Positions 27,170 through 35,968 are shown, counted from the first letter of the stretch. The stretch: DNA of 42,243 nt from Methanosarcinaceae archaeon (GCA_030611265.1 JAUWQD010000022.1:1-42243), one strand, 5' to 3'. Numbers and translations: made by a program. The notes: a model not told the origin generated them from the sequence alone.

Positions 27170-27655
27170 ATGGCAAGTGTTGTTGAAGCATTAGTAGCAG
27201 GCGGAAAAGCAAACCCGGGACCACCCCTTGGTCCTGCACTCGGACCGCTTGGCGTGAACATTAAAGATGTTATAGATAAGATCAACGAAAAAACAAAGGA
27301 TTTCAATGGAATGCAAGTTCCTGTGAAGGTCATTGTTGACGATGATAAGAACATAGAGATCGAGATTGGGACACCACCAACTGCTGCACTCATCAAGAAA
27401 GAGATCGGAATTGAGAAAGGCTCAGGCGAATCAGGTACAGTTGTTGTCGGAGATCTGACAGTTCCACAGGCTGCAAAAGTTGCACGCATGAAAAAGGATG
27501 ATATCCTTTCATACGATCTTAAGGCTGCAGTGAAAGAGGTTATCGGTACATGTGTTCCGATGGGCGTTACTGTTGAAGGACTTGATCCAAGAGAGTGCCA
27601 AAAATCCATCGATGAAGGAAATTTCGATGAAGTGTTGGCAGCCGAAGAATGGTGA
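27170..27655 (+). CDS. rpl11: Ribosomal protein uL11
   Basis: 161 residues. The N-terminal domain contains [15 protein letters not shown] and the C-terminal RNA-binding domain [12 protein letters not shown]. uL11 binds the GTPase-associated region of 23S rRNA together with the L10-L12 stalk encoded downstream. A GGTGATA ribosome site precedes ATG 27170. The gene is followed by a promoter and long leader before rpl1, so L1-L10-L12 form a separate unit. Confidence 0.97.
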   Translation: MASVVEALVAGGKANPGPPLGPALGPLGVNIKDVIDKINEKTKDFNGMQVPVKVIVDDDKNIEIEIGTPPTAALIKKEIGIEKGSGESGTVVVGDLTVPQAAKVARMKKDDILSYDLKAAVKEVIGTCVPMGVTVEGLDPRECQKSIDEGNFDEVLAAEEW

Positions 27656-27734
27656 AGTCTTTCGATTGCAATATCACAATTAACATAGTTCAATTAACCG
27701 ATAGGTTTAAAAATAAGTGCTCTCCTATTGAAGA

Positions 27735-27883
27735 GCCCATGAAGACCAAACGGTCTTTATGAAGTCCGTAGTAGGCCGAAGCGGCTGTACCGGATCATCA
27801 TACATGATTGATGTGTATGCTCCGGGTGCAAGGGTTTAATTCCTGCATGCAAACAGATGTTTGTACACTACGGGAGGAGTAGA
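27735..27883 (+). promoter_or_regulatory. Structured leader of the L1-L10-L12 operon
   Basis: A TATA box (TTTAAAAATA, 27706-27715) predicts a start near 27735, leaving about 150 nt before the rpl1 ATG. Stems: CATGAAGACC/GGTCTTTATG with loop AAAC (27738-27761); GCCG-aag-CGGC (27774-27784); CCGGA/TCCGG (27790-27794 with 27821-27825) with CATACA/TGTATG inside; AGG/CCT and flanking TGC/GCA (27827-27846); AAAC/GTTT (27851-27862). CCGTAGT (27766-27772) pairs with ACTACGG (27867-27873), enclosing the inner hairpins and abutting the GGGAGGAG ribosome site (27872-27879). Archaeal L1 represses its own mRNA in methanogens; this leader could be such a site, or a different switch. Confidence 0.55.
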
Positions 27884-28525
27884 ATGACAGAAGAAAATAT
27901 AGCAAGTGCCGTAAAACAGTTACTTGGTGACTCGCCGGACCGCAAATTCAGAGAAAGTGTGGATATGGCCATCAATTTAAAAAATCTTGATATGAGTCAG
28001 CCCAAGTACAGAGTGGACGAAGTGGTTGTACTTCCCAAAGGTCTTGGTAAATCCAGGAAGATCGCGGTTTTTGCAAAGGGTGATGTCGGGCTTCAGGCAA
28101 AGGATGCCGGCGCTGACTATGTTCTCACTGATGAGGATATAGAAGAGCTGGGATCTGACAAGTCAAAGGCACGAACTCTTGCAAATGAATGTGACTCCTT
28201 TATCGCGGAAGTCCAATATATGGCGCTCATTGGTAAATCCTTAGGTGCAATTTTAGGACCAAGGGGTAAGATGCCAATTCCGCTCACACCGGACAAGAAT
28301 GTGGTGGATATGATAAACACCACCAAGAACTCTATCCGATTACGGTCAAAGGATAAATTGACATTCCACGTTGCAATTGGCAGTCGTGAAATGAGTGATG
28401 ATGATCTTATAGAGAATATCGAAACTGTGATGGGCAGATTAGAACGTTCTCTTGATAAGGGCAAACAAAATTTCAAGTCGGTTTATATTACGACTACAAT
28501 GGGTAAATCTGTGAGGGTGGTATGA
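27884..28525 (+). CDS. rpl1: Ribosomal protein uL1
   Basis: 213 residues of L1, which binds the mobile L1 stalk of 23S rRNA and, in methanogens, its own mRNA. Segments: VLPKGLGKSRKIAVFAKG, KSLGAILGPRGKMPIPLT and a C-terminal KSVYITTTMGKSVRV. Start ATG 27884 is preferred because GGGAGGAG lies just upstream; the in-frame ATG at 27857 falls inside the structured leader and would lengthen the protein without a family match. It ends by overlapping rpl10. Confidence 0.96.
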   Translation: MTEENIASAVKQLLGDSPDRKFRESVDMAINLKNLDMSQPKYRVDEVVVLPKGLGKSRKIAVFAKGDVGLQAKDAGADYVLTDEDIEELGSDKSKARTLANECDSFIAEVQYMALIGKSLGAILGPRGKMPIPLTPDKNVVDMINTTKNSIRLRSKDKLTFHVAIGSREMSDDDLIENIETVMGRLERSLDKGKQNFKSVYITTTMGKSVRVV

Positions 28526-29550
28526 TGGCAGAAGAACATCATACAGAACACATCCCGCAGTGGAAAAAGGATGAAATTGAAGAGATCAAGTCTCTCATAA
28601 AGTCATATCCATTGTTCGGAATTATTGGCATTGCAGGCATTCCTGCAAAACAGCTTCAGGGTATGAGAAGAGACCTTAAGGATATAGCTGTTTTAAAGGT
28701 AGCTAGAAATACTCTAGTTAAGCGTGCACTGGCTGAATCCGATGAAGATGTTAAAAGAATGGCTGATCACATCGATGTGCAGACTGCACTGGTGTTCACT
28801 GATCAGAATCCATTTAAACTTTATAAGTTGCTTGAGCAGAGTAAGAGCCCGGCCCCAATAAAAGCAGGTGCAATTGCACCAAAAGATATTATTGTGGAAG
28901 CAGGTCCAACAAGTTTCCCACCAGGCCCTATATTGGGTGATATGCAAGGTGCAGGAATTCCTGCAGCTATTGATGGTGGTTCTGTTGTCATCAGGGAAAC
29001 AAAGGTTGTTGCAAAGGAAGGCGAGGCCGTCTCCCAGAAACTTGCAGTGATGTTGACCAGACTTGAGATATATCCTATGGAAGTAGGATTGAATCTTAAT
29101 GCGGTTTGCGAAGCCGGTTCAATTTATACACCTGATGTACTGGCAATTGATGAGGATAAATACTTCTCTGACTTTACAGCAGCAATACAGCAGGCGTTCA
29201 ACCTGTCAGTCAATGCAGCATATCCAACAAGCGCAACTATCAGCACTTTGATCTCAAAGGCTGTTTCAGAATCGCGCAATGTTGGTATCGAAGCGACAGT
29301 ATTTGAACCTGAACTGATGGAAACTTTGCTTGGTAAAGCAAATTCACAGATGTTATCTGTTGCATCGGTTGCTTCCGGCAACAATGAGGATGCAGTTGAC
29401 GATGAGCTCAAAGCAGCACTTGGTGCAGCAGCGACGACAACAGCAGCAACGGTTACTGAAACCGCAGCAGAAGAACCTGTGGAAGAAGAGAAGGAAGATG
29501 AAGAGGCAGAAGAGAGCGGAATGGCTGGTCTTGGAGCACTCTTTGGATAA
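28522..29550 (+). CDS. rpl10: Ribosomal protein uL10 (P0, stalk base)
   Basis: 342 residues. The N-terminal L10 domain (QWKKDEIEEIKSLIKS, GMRRDLKDIAVLKVARNTL) binds 23S rRNA. The archaeal extension follows, with helices that recruit L12 dimers (ESRNVGIEATVFEPE, MLSVASVA). The hinge is Ala/Glu rich and the end is [12 protein letters not shown], the same terminal motif as L12, which contacts translation factors. It starts ATG 28522 (or 28525), overlapping the rpl1 stop with a GGGTGG ribosome site, so translation is probably coupled. Confidence 0.97.
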   Translation: MMAEEHHTEHIPQWKKDEIEEIKSLIKSYPLFGIIGIAGIPAKQLQGMRRDLKDIAVLKVARNTLVKRALAESDEDVKRMADHIDVQTALVFTDQNPFKLYKLLEQSKSPAPIKAGAIAPKDIIVEAGPTSFPPGPILGDMQGAGIPAAIDGGSVVIRETKVVAKEGEAVSQKLAVMLTRLEIYPMEVGLNLNAVCEAGSIYTPDVLAIDEDKYFSDFTAAIQQAFNLSVNAAYPTSATISTLISKAVSESRNVGIEATVFEPELMETLLGKANSQMLSVASVASGNNEDAVDDELKAALGAAATTTAATVTETAAEEPVEEEKEDEEAEESGMAGLGALFG

Positions 29551-29586
29551 TAGAATTTATAAATTAATTAAACAAGGTGATTTGCG

Positions 29587-29904
29587 ATGGAATACATATA
29601 TGCAGCACTTTTATTACACAACGCTGGAAAAGATATTACAGACGAAGCAGTTACTGCTGTTCTTACAGCAGCAGGTACCGATGTTGACGAAAACCGTGCA
29701 AAAGCACTCGTTGCAGCACTCGATGGCGTAGACATCGAAGAAGCAATGGCAACAGCAGCATTTGCAGCACCTGCAGCAGCAGCAGGCGCACCTGTAGCAG
29801 CAGGCGAAGCAGCAGAGGCTCCAGAAGCTGAAGCAGCAAAAGAAGAAGAGAAAGAAGAAGCAGAAGAGAGCGGAATGGCCGGTCTCGGTGCACTCTTTGG
29901 ATAA
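29587..29904 (+). CDS. rpl12: Ribosomal protein P1/L12 (stalk)
   Basis: 105 residues of the archaeal acidic stalk protein. The N-terminal dimerisation and L10-binding part ([20 protein letters not shown]) is followed by an Ala-rich hinge and an acidic segment, ending [13 protein letters not shown], which matches the C-terminus of L10. This end recruits elongation factors. It is the last gene of the operon; a hairpin and T-run follow at 29919-29957. Confidence 0.97.
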   Translation: MEYIYAALLLHNAGKDITDEAVTAVLTAAGTDVDENRAKALVAALDGVDIEEAMATAAFAAPAAAAGAPVAAGEAAEAPEAEAAKEEEKEEAEESGMAGLGALFG

Positions 29905-29918
29905 ACACTTCAAATACC

Positions 29919-29957
29919 GCCTGCACTCAGTTGCAGGCACCTATTTTCTTTTTTTTT
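29919..29957 (+). terminator. Terminator after rpl12
   Basis: GCCTGCA (29919-29925) and TGCAGGC (29932-29938) form a 7-bp stem with a 6-nt loop, followed by a T-rich run (ATTTTCTTTTTTTTT, about 29943-29957). The position right after the operon's last gene supports termination. Confidence 0.75.
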
Positions 29958-30063
29958 GATCGTTTGTTGACTGGAGAGCTTTGACTGTATGTTCCCGGTT
30001 TGATGAAAGTAAGAGAAAAAACGCACTTTCCGCAGGTAAATCCCAAAAGTGAATCTTTTTAAT

Positions 30064-30181
30064 AGTATATATTTTATAAATATATAGTGCAAGTCAATCT
30101 GAGCGTCAGCGAAGATTTTCTCGTAGTATATGTTTTATAAGCATATAGTGCAAGTTAATCCGAGCATAGCGAGGATTTTCT
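30064..30181 (+). repeat. Two tandem copies of dispersed two-hairpin element
   Basis: Units start at 30064 and 30125 (61-bp period). Each has a 25-bp AT-rich hairpin (30064-30088; 30125-30149) then GCAAGT and a second stem: AATCT/AGATT (30096-30100 with 30113-30117) in unit 1 and AATCC/GGATT (30157-30161 with 30173-30177) in unit 2. The loops are GAGC-rich (GAGCGTCAGCGA, GAGCATAGCGA). The units end in ATTTTCTCGT or ATTTTCTTGT. The changes in both stems are compensated. It lies after the rpl12 terminator and before a transposase remnant. The rest of 29958-30063 shows no gene. Confidence 0.72.
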
Positions 30182-30233
30182 TGTCAACTTCACCCATTTC
30201 ATCAGTAAACTCATCTGAGGGGATGACAACTGC

Positions 30234-30589
30234 ATGAATATAACAACAACATCACTATCTCATTTAGGATTAGTTCGCGAAACGTTTGACGAACTTGGTA
30301 TTGCAGACTTAATAAATTGAAAAGGGTGGAGCATGCATGTGAAAAAGATGCAAATCAAGCTGCAGAAAAATGGCTTGAAGAACACCAAATGTATCAATTT
30401 GTCAGGAATCAGGTTAAGAAGCCTACACAGAGTCCAACAATGAGGTGGGTATTTTTCTTGTTTAGGAGGATTACGGAATTGGCAATTCCACTTGATGGAA
30501 CTGTTGAGAAAAGTGTAGCAAATATGACTGATGAATTGTGGGATATTTTGAGTCTGATAGGCAAAGAATGCGAAAAATACTATGTTTGA
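30234..30589 (+). pseudogene. IS1634-like transposase, internally deleted remnant
   Basis: ATG 30234 opens MNITTTSLSHLGLVRETFDE with LGIADLIN and then stops at 30318-30320; this is the start typical of DUF4277/IS1634 transposases. The next frame (30317-30589) gives EHACEKDANQAAEKWLEEH and then QVKKPTQSPTMRWVFFLF, ending NMTDELWDILSLIGKECEKYY, the family's C-terminus (pattern of PTxRW and a final KYY). The DDE catalytic core between them is missing, so the element is dead. Total length is about 355 bp against well over 1 kb for intact copies. Terminal repeats were not found. Confidence 0.65.
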
Positions 30590-30965
30590 TGAAAGACGTG
30601 CGGAAAGTGCGGTAAAGATTTCTTAGCCAAAGAGGGTCAGGAGGGCATGAAATGAGCATATTGTTCATTTCATCTTTTGAAAATTTCACGAAATGGCACT
30701 AAGTCCACTCTGAATAGGCACCAAGTTGGTGAACTTGATTACAGAATCGGCACCATGTTGAAACTATATCGCATTAAGTCGGGACCAGACTGGGACTAAG
30801 TAGGGATCCAGTTACCAACTCACCGAAAAAGAGCGAGGTACGCTGAACACCAAGTCAAACGTTGCGACGGTACACCCAACCGCAGCAAAGCTGCGGGGTA
30901 TAGTGATTAAGATCAAAAAATCTACACTAAAAGGTTCTCTCTAACATCGTGTGCGAATATTCTGT
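30590..30965. other. Gene-free region with two strong hairpins and repeated ACCAAGTT-type words
   Basis: No reading frame looks genuine. ATGAAATGA (30647-30655) pairs with TCATTTCAT (30665-30673). CCGCAGC (30880-30886) pairs with GCTGCGG (30890-30896) around AAA. Between them, about 30690-30830, short words recur (GGCACTAAGT, GGCACCAAGT, GGCACCATGT, GGGACTAAGT), suggesting decayed mobile DNA. It adjoins the IS remnant on one side and the end of the deoxyhypusine synthase gene on the other. Confidence 0.5.
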
Positions 30966-31913
30966 TCACTTTCCCAACCGACTCCTCGCAGCCGCCACAA
31001 TGATCGGAAGCGTAATAGTAGCATCCGCATACACCGTCACCGAACGTGCCTCCTCTCCTACCTTACCCCATGAACGTGCCTCGTCAAGAGTTGCACCGCT
31101 CAAACCACCGGTCTCGGGAGTGTCCATTGTCAACTGTATCGCATAATCGAACTCGTTCGGAGTAACAAGCATTGACTGGAAAATATAATTCTTGGGAACC
31201 CCGCCGCCGATAAGCAATGCACCCGCCTTCTTTGCATCGTAGCAGATATCCATGAACTCTTTCATATCCGCAAACGCATCAACATTAAGCGGATTCATCT
31301 GCTTGTACAACCATGCCTGAAGACCGATCATGGAATCCTGAATTGCAGGGCAGTATATCGGAACATCCATGTCAGCCGCGGTCTTGAGAATAGAATTCTT
31401 GTCGTCAAGCCTGCTGCCTATATGTGTCAAAAGTTCACGGATAGAAATCGTATCGCTGCCCAGTTCTCCATAGATGGACTGCATCTTATCCTCAAAATCA
31501 ATAAAATGATGTTCCGGTAAAAACACGTCATATATGCGGTTAATCTCCTCATGTTTGAGTTCAACATCATCCGTAATATCCGTGCCTTTGTAATGATGCA
31601 AACCCAGTGATTCCACCAGATCATGAACCATGTTCGCGCCAGTGGTTACCATAACATCGATATATCCGTCACGGATAAGGTCAGAAACAACACTGCGCAT
31701 CCCTGCCGGCACCATCGCACCTGCAAACCCGAAAAATTTTGTCGTGTCGTCCCTCTGCATGTCGCAATAAATGTCAACAGCCTCTGCAAGCCGACCTGCT
31801 CCGAACGCACATCCGTCTAATTCGCTGACAAGTGAGTCCACGTTCATGCCGGGTGTGATCTTTGCCTGATTTATCGGTCGTACGAGTTTATTCGCTGTTT
31901 CATCGCAGTGCAT
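30966..31913 (-). CDS. dys: Deoxyhypusine synthase
   Basis: 315 residues. The enzyme transfers the aminobutyl group of spermidine to a lysine of translation factor aIF5A, the first step of hypusine formation. The family NAD-binding fold is seen in GAMVPAGMRSVVSDLI, VTTGANMVHDLVE and GGGVPKNYIFQS; the catalytic lysine is in SWGKVG (K284). The N-terminus (MHCDETANKLVRPIN) is short, as in archaeal forms. TATA-like CATTTATAACG near 31940-31950 gives a short leader. aIF5A is not in the window. Confidence 0.93.
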   Translation of the reverse strand: MHCDETANKLVRPINQAKITPGMNVDSLVSELDGCAFGAGRLAEAVDIYCDMQRDDTTKFFGFAGAMVPAGMRSVVSDLIRDGYIDVMVTTGANMVHDLVESLGLHHYKGTDITDDVELKHEEINRIYDVFLPEHHFIDFEDKMQSIYGELGSDTISIRELLTHIGSRLDDKNSILKTAADMDVPIYCPAIQDSMIGLQAWLYKQMNPLNVDAFADMKEFMDICYDAKKAGALLIGGGVPKNYIFQSMLVTPNEFDYAIQLTMDTPETGGLSGATLDEARSWGKVGEEARSVTVYADATITLPIIVAAARSRLGK

Positions 31914-32078
31914 TTGTGTTTCCTCTTGTTGTTTCGTTATAAATGGTTAACGCGTATCCTTTTTACAGTAAATAAAGTAATCGATTACAGGGTGATGGAA
32001 CCATTTATGGTTAAAAAAATTGGTATTTGTTCGTATATACCCCTTAATTGCAAGAACAACAAAAATTGTATTTGCTTA

Positions 32079-32147
32079 GCCAGCGCAACGTTTGGCTGGC
32101 AATTCACAACCAACGGTGCTCGGATAAAGTCATCTCGACTTTATCCG
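32079..32147. terminator. Pair of hairpins after the M42 peptidase gene
   Basis: CGGATAAAGTC (32121-32131) and GACTTTATCCG (32137-32147) form a perfect 11-bp stem with a 5-nt loop. GCCAGC (32079-32084) and GCTGGC (32095-32100) form a second. On the minus strand they follow the M42 stop at 32175, and a T-rich stretch (CAATTTTTGTTG, about 32058-32070) comes after. They could end the M42 transcript. The 260-bp gap 31914-32174 also holds the promoter for deoxyhypusine synthase. Confidence 0.4.
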
Positions 32148-32174
32148 ATACTTTAGAGTTGACGCGACACTAGC

Positions 32175-33239
32175 CTAAAAGTACTTGTAAGCAGTCTTAA
32201 CCGCTTTTACGATCAGGTCTGCACTTGCCTGCAAGTCAGAGATATCAATCACTTCAACAGGTGAGTGAATGTAACGTGTTGGTACACTGATAACGCTTGA
32301 AGGGATTCCCTCGCGTGTCAGGTGTATCGATGTCGCATCGGTTGTGCCGCCATCCCCAACATCCATCTGGTGCGGGATATTGTTGGATTCTGCCGCCGCC
32401 CTGAGCCATTTTACCACTACGGGAGAAGCCATTAATCCGCGACCTGCACCATCGACAATAGTTATCACAGGACCTTTTCCGATCTCAAGTGCGGAATCCT
32501 TTTTCTCAATTCCGGGGTGGTCGCCGGGAATGGTCACGTCGGTTGCAATTGCCACATCAGGGTTAAGTCCGAATGCAGAAGTGCGTGCACCTTTGAGTCC
32601 AACTTCTTCCTGCACTGTCCCGACCGCATATACCGTGGCTTTGACATTCATTTTGGATAACTGTTTCATCGCATCGATGAGCATTGCCACGCCTGCACGG
32701 TTGTCGAATGCCTTGCCTGTGATCTTTCCGTTTGCAAGCTTTGCGAATTGTCTGTCAAGTGAGATAGGGCTGCCGACTTCGACACCTAACTTTTCAGCGT
32801 CCTCTTTGTCTTTTGCACCAATGTCAATGAACATATCATCCGCTTTGACAGGTTTTTTCCGATCCTCATCTTTCATGACATGCGGCGGTTTTGAACCAAT
32901 AACACCTGTAAGCGGTCCGTTCTTTGTGTGTACGATAACACGCTGGCTGTGGAGAGTCGGGTCAAACCAGCCTCCGATCTTGACAAAACGAAGGAAACCA
33001 TTGTCGTCGATGTACTTGACCATTAATCCGATCTCGTCCATGTGGGATGCCAGCATAATGGTCGGACCTGTGCCTTTCTTTGTTGCTATGAGGTTGCCCA
33101 TTTTGTCAGTCCTGACCTCATCGACGTATGGTTTGATCTCTTCTTCCATTATGTCTTTTATGCTGCCTTCAGACCCGGATATTCCGTGTGCGTTTGAGAG
33201 TTTTTCGAGTAATTGTTGTAGTTGTTCCATGATGACCAT
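32175..33239 (-). CDS. M42-family aminopeptidase (TET-like)
   Basis: A 354-residue di-metal peptidase of the M42 family, which forms large dodecameric cages and trims peptides after proteasome action. Metal and catalytic residues: H66 and D68 in ASHMDEIG, D179 in FDNRAG, E211-E212 in VQEEVG, D234 in ATDVTIPGD and H325 in YIHSPVE. All are present, so it should be active. The insert resembling a PDZ-like domain (residues about 70-160) is normal for the family. Start: ATG 33239 or ATG 33230; the second (MEQLQQLLEKL) may be the real one. No signal peptide. Divergent from the regulator at 33410. Confidence 0.93.
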   Translation of the reverse strand: MVIMEQLQQLLEKLSNAHGISGSEGSIKDIMEEEIKPYVDEVRTDKMGNLIATKKGTGPTIMLASHMDEIGLMVKYIDDNGFLRFVKIGGWFDPTLHSQRVIVHTKNGPLTGVIGSKPPHVMKDEDRKKPVKADDMFIDIGAKDKEDAEKLGVEVGSPISLDRQFAKLANGKITGKAFDNRAGVAMLIDAMKQLSKMNVKATVYAVGTVQEEVGLKGARTSAFGLNPDVAIATDVTIPGDHPGIEKKDSALEIGKGPVITIVDGAGRGLMASPVVVKWLRAAAESNNIPHQMDVGDGGTTDATSIHLTREGIPSSVISVPTRYIHSPVEVIDISDLQASADLIVKAVKTAYKYF

Positions 33240-33359
33240 CTTTTGAACTTAAATTTAAATTTTGATTAGGGAAGTATTGTGTTTTTGTGATATAAAGGTT
33301 TGAGTTTGGCTACGTGGGGTGCCGTACCAATACCAATAACTCAACTACTAACATATATG

Positions 33360-33417
33360 TCCAATAATGCCAACAACATTTATATAACAATTTATCATAT
33401 TTATCCAATATGCCAAA
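33360..33417. promoter_or_regulatory. Direct repeats flanking the TATA box of the double-HTH gene
   Basis: TCCAATAATGCCAA (33360-33373) and TCCAATATGCCAAA (33404-33417) are near-identical direct repeats, 44 bp apart. The TATA box (CATTTATATAAC, about 33377-33388) lies between them, and the second repeat overlaps the ATG at 33410. With a start about 26 bp after the TATA box the mRNA is leaderless. The repeats are plausible operators for the HTH protein itself. Confidence 0.4.
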
Positions 33418-34330
33418 CGCCACCACCCTCGCGATATTTAAAGAACTGAAAAAACCCAAATCAATCTCCGAGTTAGCCGACCTGCTAGGACTTGACCACT
33501 CCACAGTATCCACAGCCGTATCTTCCCTTGTCACAGAGGGATTTGTCGATAAACAAAGAGACGGCAAAAAGGTGCTTGTCAAACGCTCAAAAACACTTCA
33601 TGCACGCTCATTGGAAGATATTCTCAAAGAATACCCGCGGCTACCGGTAGAAAAACTATTCACCAACTCCTCAATGGAAGTCCTGAGTGCACTAACGCAC
33701 CCCCACAATATAACAGATATCGCCGCAATGACCGGACTTAACCGCCATACCGTCTCAGCAGCACTCTCAAAATTGTCAGGATACGGCATCGTGCTCAAAG
33801 AAAAAGAACGATTCGTACTTAACAAACGCCATCGTCAGATCGTGGATATTGTTAACAACTACTGGCGCTTTGCAGCAAACCAACGTCTCCATGACATTGC
33901 AGACGATGCAATAATTTTATGGCAGCGTGGTCCCGAATTCCTGTTCAAGACACAGACCGATCTTGGGCGCAGCAGCGAACAAAATATTCACCCAACTGCA
34001 ACAACAGTATTCCCCGGATATAATCTTCAAATCATAACCACAACGCGATACTATTTCCATAGCAAACGGCAATTGAGAGTGGAAGATCACATAATCCACA
34101 CGATACTCATAGACCCGCAAAACCCCACTTACAACTCCTATGCTTTGTTCCTTGCTACCCAATCAGGTGCAACAGACCTGTTGAACGCAGGCAGGCATTA
34201 CGATATGGAAAAACACATCGAGACACTTTTGGAATATCAAATAACAAAAGAGAAGAAGAGTAACACTGTACTTCCGTGGAGTGAGTATATGGACTTGTTC
34301 AACAGCATGGTGGTTATAGAAAATGTTTGA
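33410..34330 (+). CDS. Double winged-helix regulator, partner of a nucleotidyltransferase gene
   Basis: 306 residues with two winged helix-turn-helix domains: about 5-60 (KSISELADLLGLDHSTVST, AVSSLVTEGFVDK) and about 95-145 (HNITDIAAMTGLNRHTVSA, LSKLSGYGIV). The remaining half (160-306) is a mixed fold I do not recognise. The stop overlaps by 8 bp a short nucleotidyltransferase frame, so the pair was a coupled two-gene unit. Similar HTH plus nucleotidyltransferase pairs occur in haloarchaea and methanogens and may be toxin-antitoxin-like, with the HTH protein as the regulator or antitoxin. The mRNA appears leaderless. A specific function cannot be given. Confidence 0.7.
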   Translation: MPNATTLAIFKELKKPKSISELADLLGLDHSTVSTAVSSLVTEGFVDKQRDGKKVLVKRSKTLHARSLEDILKEYPRLPVEKLFTNSSMEVLSALTHPHNITDIAAMTGLNRHTVSAALSKLSGYGIVLKEKERFVLNKRHRQIVDIVNNYWRFAANQRLHDIADDAIILWQRGPEFLFKTQTDLGRSSEQNIHPTATTVFPGYNLQIITTTRYYFHSKRQLRVEDHIIHTILIDPQNPTYNSYALFLATQSGATDLLNAGRHYDMEKHIETLLEYQITKEKKSNTVLPWSEYMDLFNSMVVIENV

Positions 34331-34550
34331 TCGAAAATACCTGAAAAATGAAATTGAAAAACTTGATGGAGCACTGCCGGATCATATAAATCTCTATCTC
34401 ATTGGCGGCGGCTCAATGAGTTTCCAAAACCTCAAGGATGCCACCAAAGACATCGATGTAGTTGTCAGGTCAGAAAGTGACATCATTGCTTTCAAAACAT
34501 TATTAAACAATAATCGTCTTTTTATGTCTACGACAATATTACTAAAATAA
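34323..34550 (+). pseudogene. Truncated nucleotidyltransferase (DUF6036-like)
   Basis: 75 residues: FDRKYLKNEIEKLDGAL, then the nucleotidyltransferase signature YLIGGGSMSFQNLKDATKDI and DVVVRSESD (GGGS and DID residues of the metal site). The frame ends at residue 75, soon after the first catalytic part, where full proteins continue for 100 or more residues. The truncation lies 24 bp before the srp54 start, so a deletion next to srp54 removed the rest. The DxD is intact but activity is unlikely. Overlaps the regulator upstream by 8 bp. Confidence 0.65.
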
Positions 34551-34574
34551 CCACATAACAGGAAAATCCCAAAA

Positions 34575-35894
34575 ATGGTAATGGACAAACTCGGGGGCTC
34601 TTTACAGGACGCCCTCAAAAAACTTGTTGGCGCCGGACGTATCGATGAGCGGACAGTAAATGAAGTTGTGAAGGATATCCAGAGAGCATTGCTCCAATCA
34701 GATGTGAATGTAAAACTGGTCATGGAAATGTCCAAGCACATCAAAGAACGGGCAATGAAGGAAGATGTGCCCAAGGGGATGAATCCAAGGGAGCACGTCA
34801 TCAGGATCGTACATCAGGAACTTATCAACATTCTGGGAAAAAGCACAGATATCCAACTGAAACCCCAGACCATCATGATGATAGGTTTGCAGGGTAGCGG
34901 AAAGACCACAACGACTGCAAAACTCTCACGCTATTTCCAGAAGAAAGGTCTCAAACCTGCCGTGGTCTGTGCAGACACATTCCGTCCGGGTGCGTACCAG
35001 CAATTACAGACGCTTTGTGAAAGTCTCAATGTTCCGTTCTATGGCGAGGAAGGCAATCCTGATGCTGTGGGAATTGTGGAACGTGGGCTTAAAGCAATTG
35101 AGAAAAATGATGTACTGATCGTAGATACGGCAGGTCGCCACTCTCTTGAAGTAGACCTCATCGATGAAATGGAACAAATTCACGCCATTGCAAAACCGGA
35201 CCATAAATTTTTGGTGCTTGATGGTGCTATCGGACAGCAGGCAAGCGAACAGGCGCGCGCGTTCAATGATTCTATCGGCATAACCGGAGTTGTTATTACA
35301 AAACTTGACGGTACCGCAAAGGGTGGTGGTGCGCTCTCCGCAGTGTCAGAAACCAATTCGTCGATCGCTTTTATCGGTGTAGGGGAAACACCAAACGACC
35401 TTGAGAAGTTCGAATCTGACAGGTTCATTTCACGCCTGCTTGGAATGGGAGATCTCAAAAGTCTTCTCGAAAAGGCTGAAGAAGCATTTACAGAAGAAGA
35501 TATGGACATGGAATCCCTGATGCGCGGGAAGTTCACGCTCAAGGACATGTACAAGCAACTTGAAGCCGTTAATAAACTCGGACCAATGAAACAGGTAATG
35601 AACATGCTGCCACTTGGTGGAATGGGAATGAAAGTTCCTGATGATGCATACAAGGTAACGGAGGATAAACTTGGCAATTACCGCATAGTCATGGATTCCA
35701 TGACAGAGGAAGAGTTATTGAACCCTCGTGTTATTGGCAGTGCAAGGATCAAAAGGATAGCAAGAGGATCAGGCAACGGTCCTGAAGTTGTGCGTGAACT
35801 TTTGAAGTATCACAAGATGATGCAGACCGCTATGAAAGGATTCCGAGGCGGCAAGTTCAATATGAACAAGATGATGAAAAAGATGGGGATGTAA
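34575..35894 (+). CDS. srp54: SRP54, signal recognition particle GTPase
   Basis: 439 residues. The N domain ([17 protein letters not shown]), G domain ([14 protein letters not shown] at about 104-117; DTAGRH near 187; [10 protein letters not shown] near 243) and a methionine-rich M domain ([17 protein letters not shown], and an end rich in Met and Lys, [10 protein letters not shown]) are all present. It binds signal peptides and SRP RNA and docks ribosomes at the membrane. Start ATG 34575 or 34581 (MDKLGG). It follows a truncated nucleotidyltransferase gene by 24 bp; a TCTTTTTATG box near 34517-34526 may be its promoter. Confidence 0.96.
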   Translation: MVMDKLGGSLQDALKKLVGAGRIDERTVNEVVKDIQRALLQSDVNVKLVMEMSKHIKERAMKEDVPKGMNPREHVIRIVHQELINILGKSTDIQLKPQTIMMIGLQGSGKTTTTAKLSRYFQKKGLKPAVVCADTFRPGAYQQLQTLCESLNVPFYGEEGNPDAVGIVERGLKAIEKNDVLIVDTAGRHSLEVDLIDEMEQIHAIAKPDHKFLVLDGAIGQQASEQARAFNDSIGITGVVITKLDGTAKGGGALSAVSETNSSIAFIGVGETPNDLEKFESDRFISRLLGMGDLKSLLEKAEEAFTEEDMDMESLMRGKFTLKDMYKQLEAVNKLGPMKQVMNMLPLGGMGMKVPDDAYKVTEDKLGNYRIVMDSMTEEELLNPRVIGSARIKRIARGSGNGPEVVRELLKYHKMMQTAMKGFRGGKFNMNKMMKKMGM

Positions 35895-35968
35895 TCAAAC
35901 TCACCATCGCTTCGATTCCTCAATTATATTTATACATCATGACTTCATAATCAGTGCAGGGTGAGAAT

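Noticed and set aside
27827-27846. T-arm of a tRNA (GGTTTAATTCC resembles GGTTCGAATCC)
   Set aside because: No acceptor, D or anticodon arms fit around it; it fits better as one hairpin of the rpl1 leader.
29614-29940. Cys/Phe-rich minus-strand frame opposite rpl12
   Set aside because: An antisense reading of the Ala-rich rpl12 gene, with no family pattern.
30690-30900. Group II intron or other ribozyme
   Set aside because: No domain V, no reverse transcriptase, and no recognisable intron ends; only short recurring words and two hairpins.
32344-33246. 300-residue plus-strand frame opposite the M42 peptidase
   Set aside because: All M42 metal ligands are present on the minus strand; the plus frame is a shadow.
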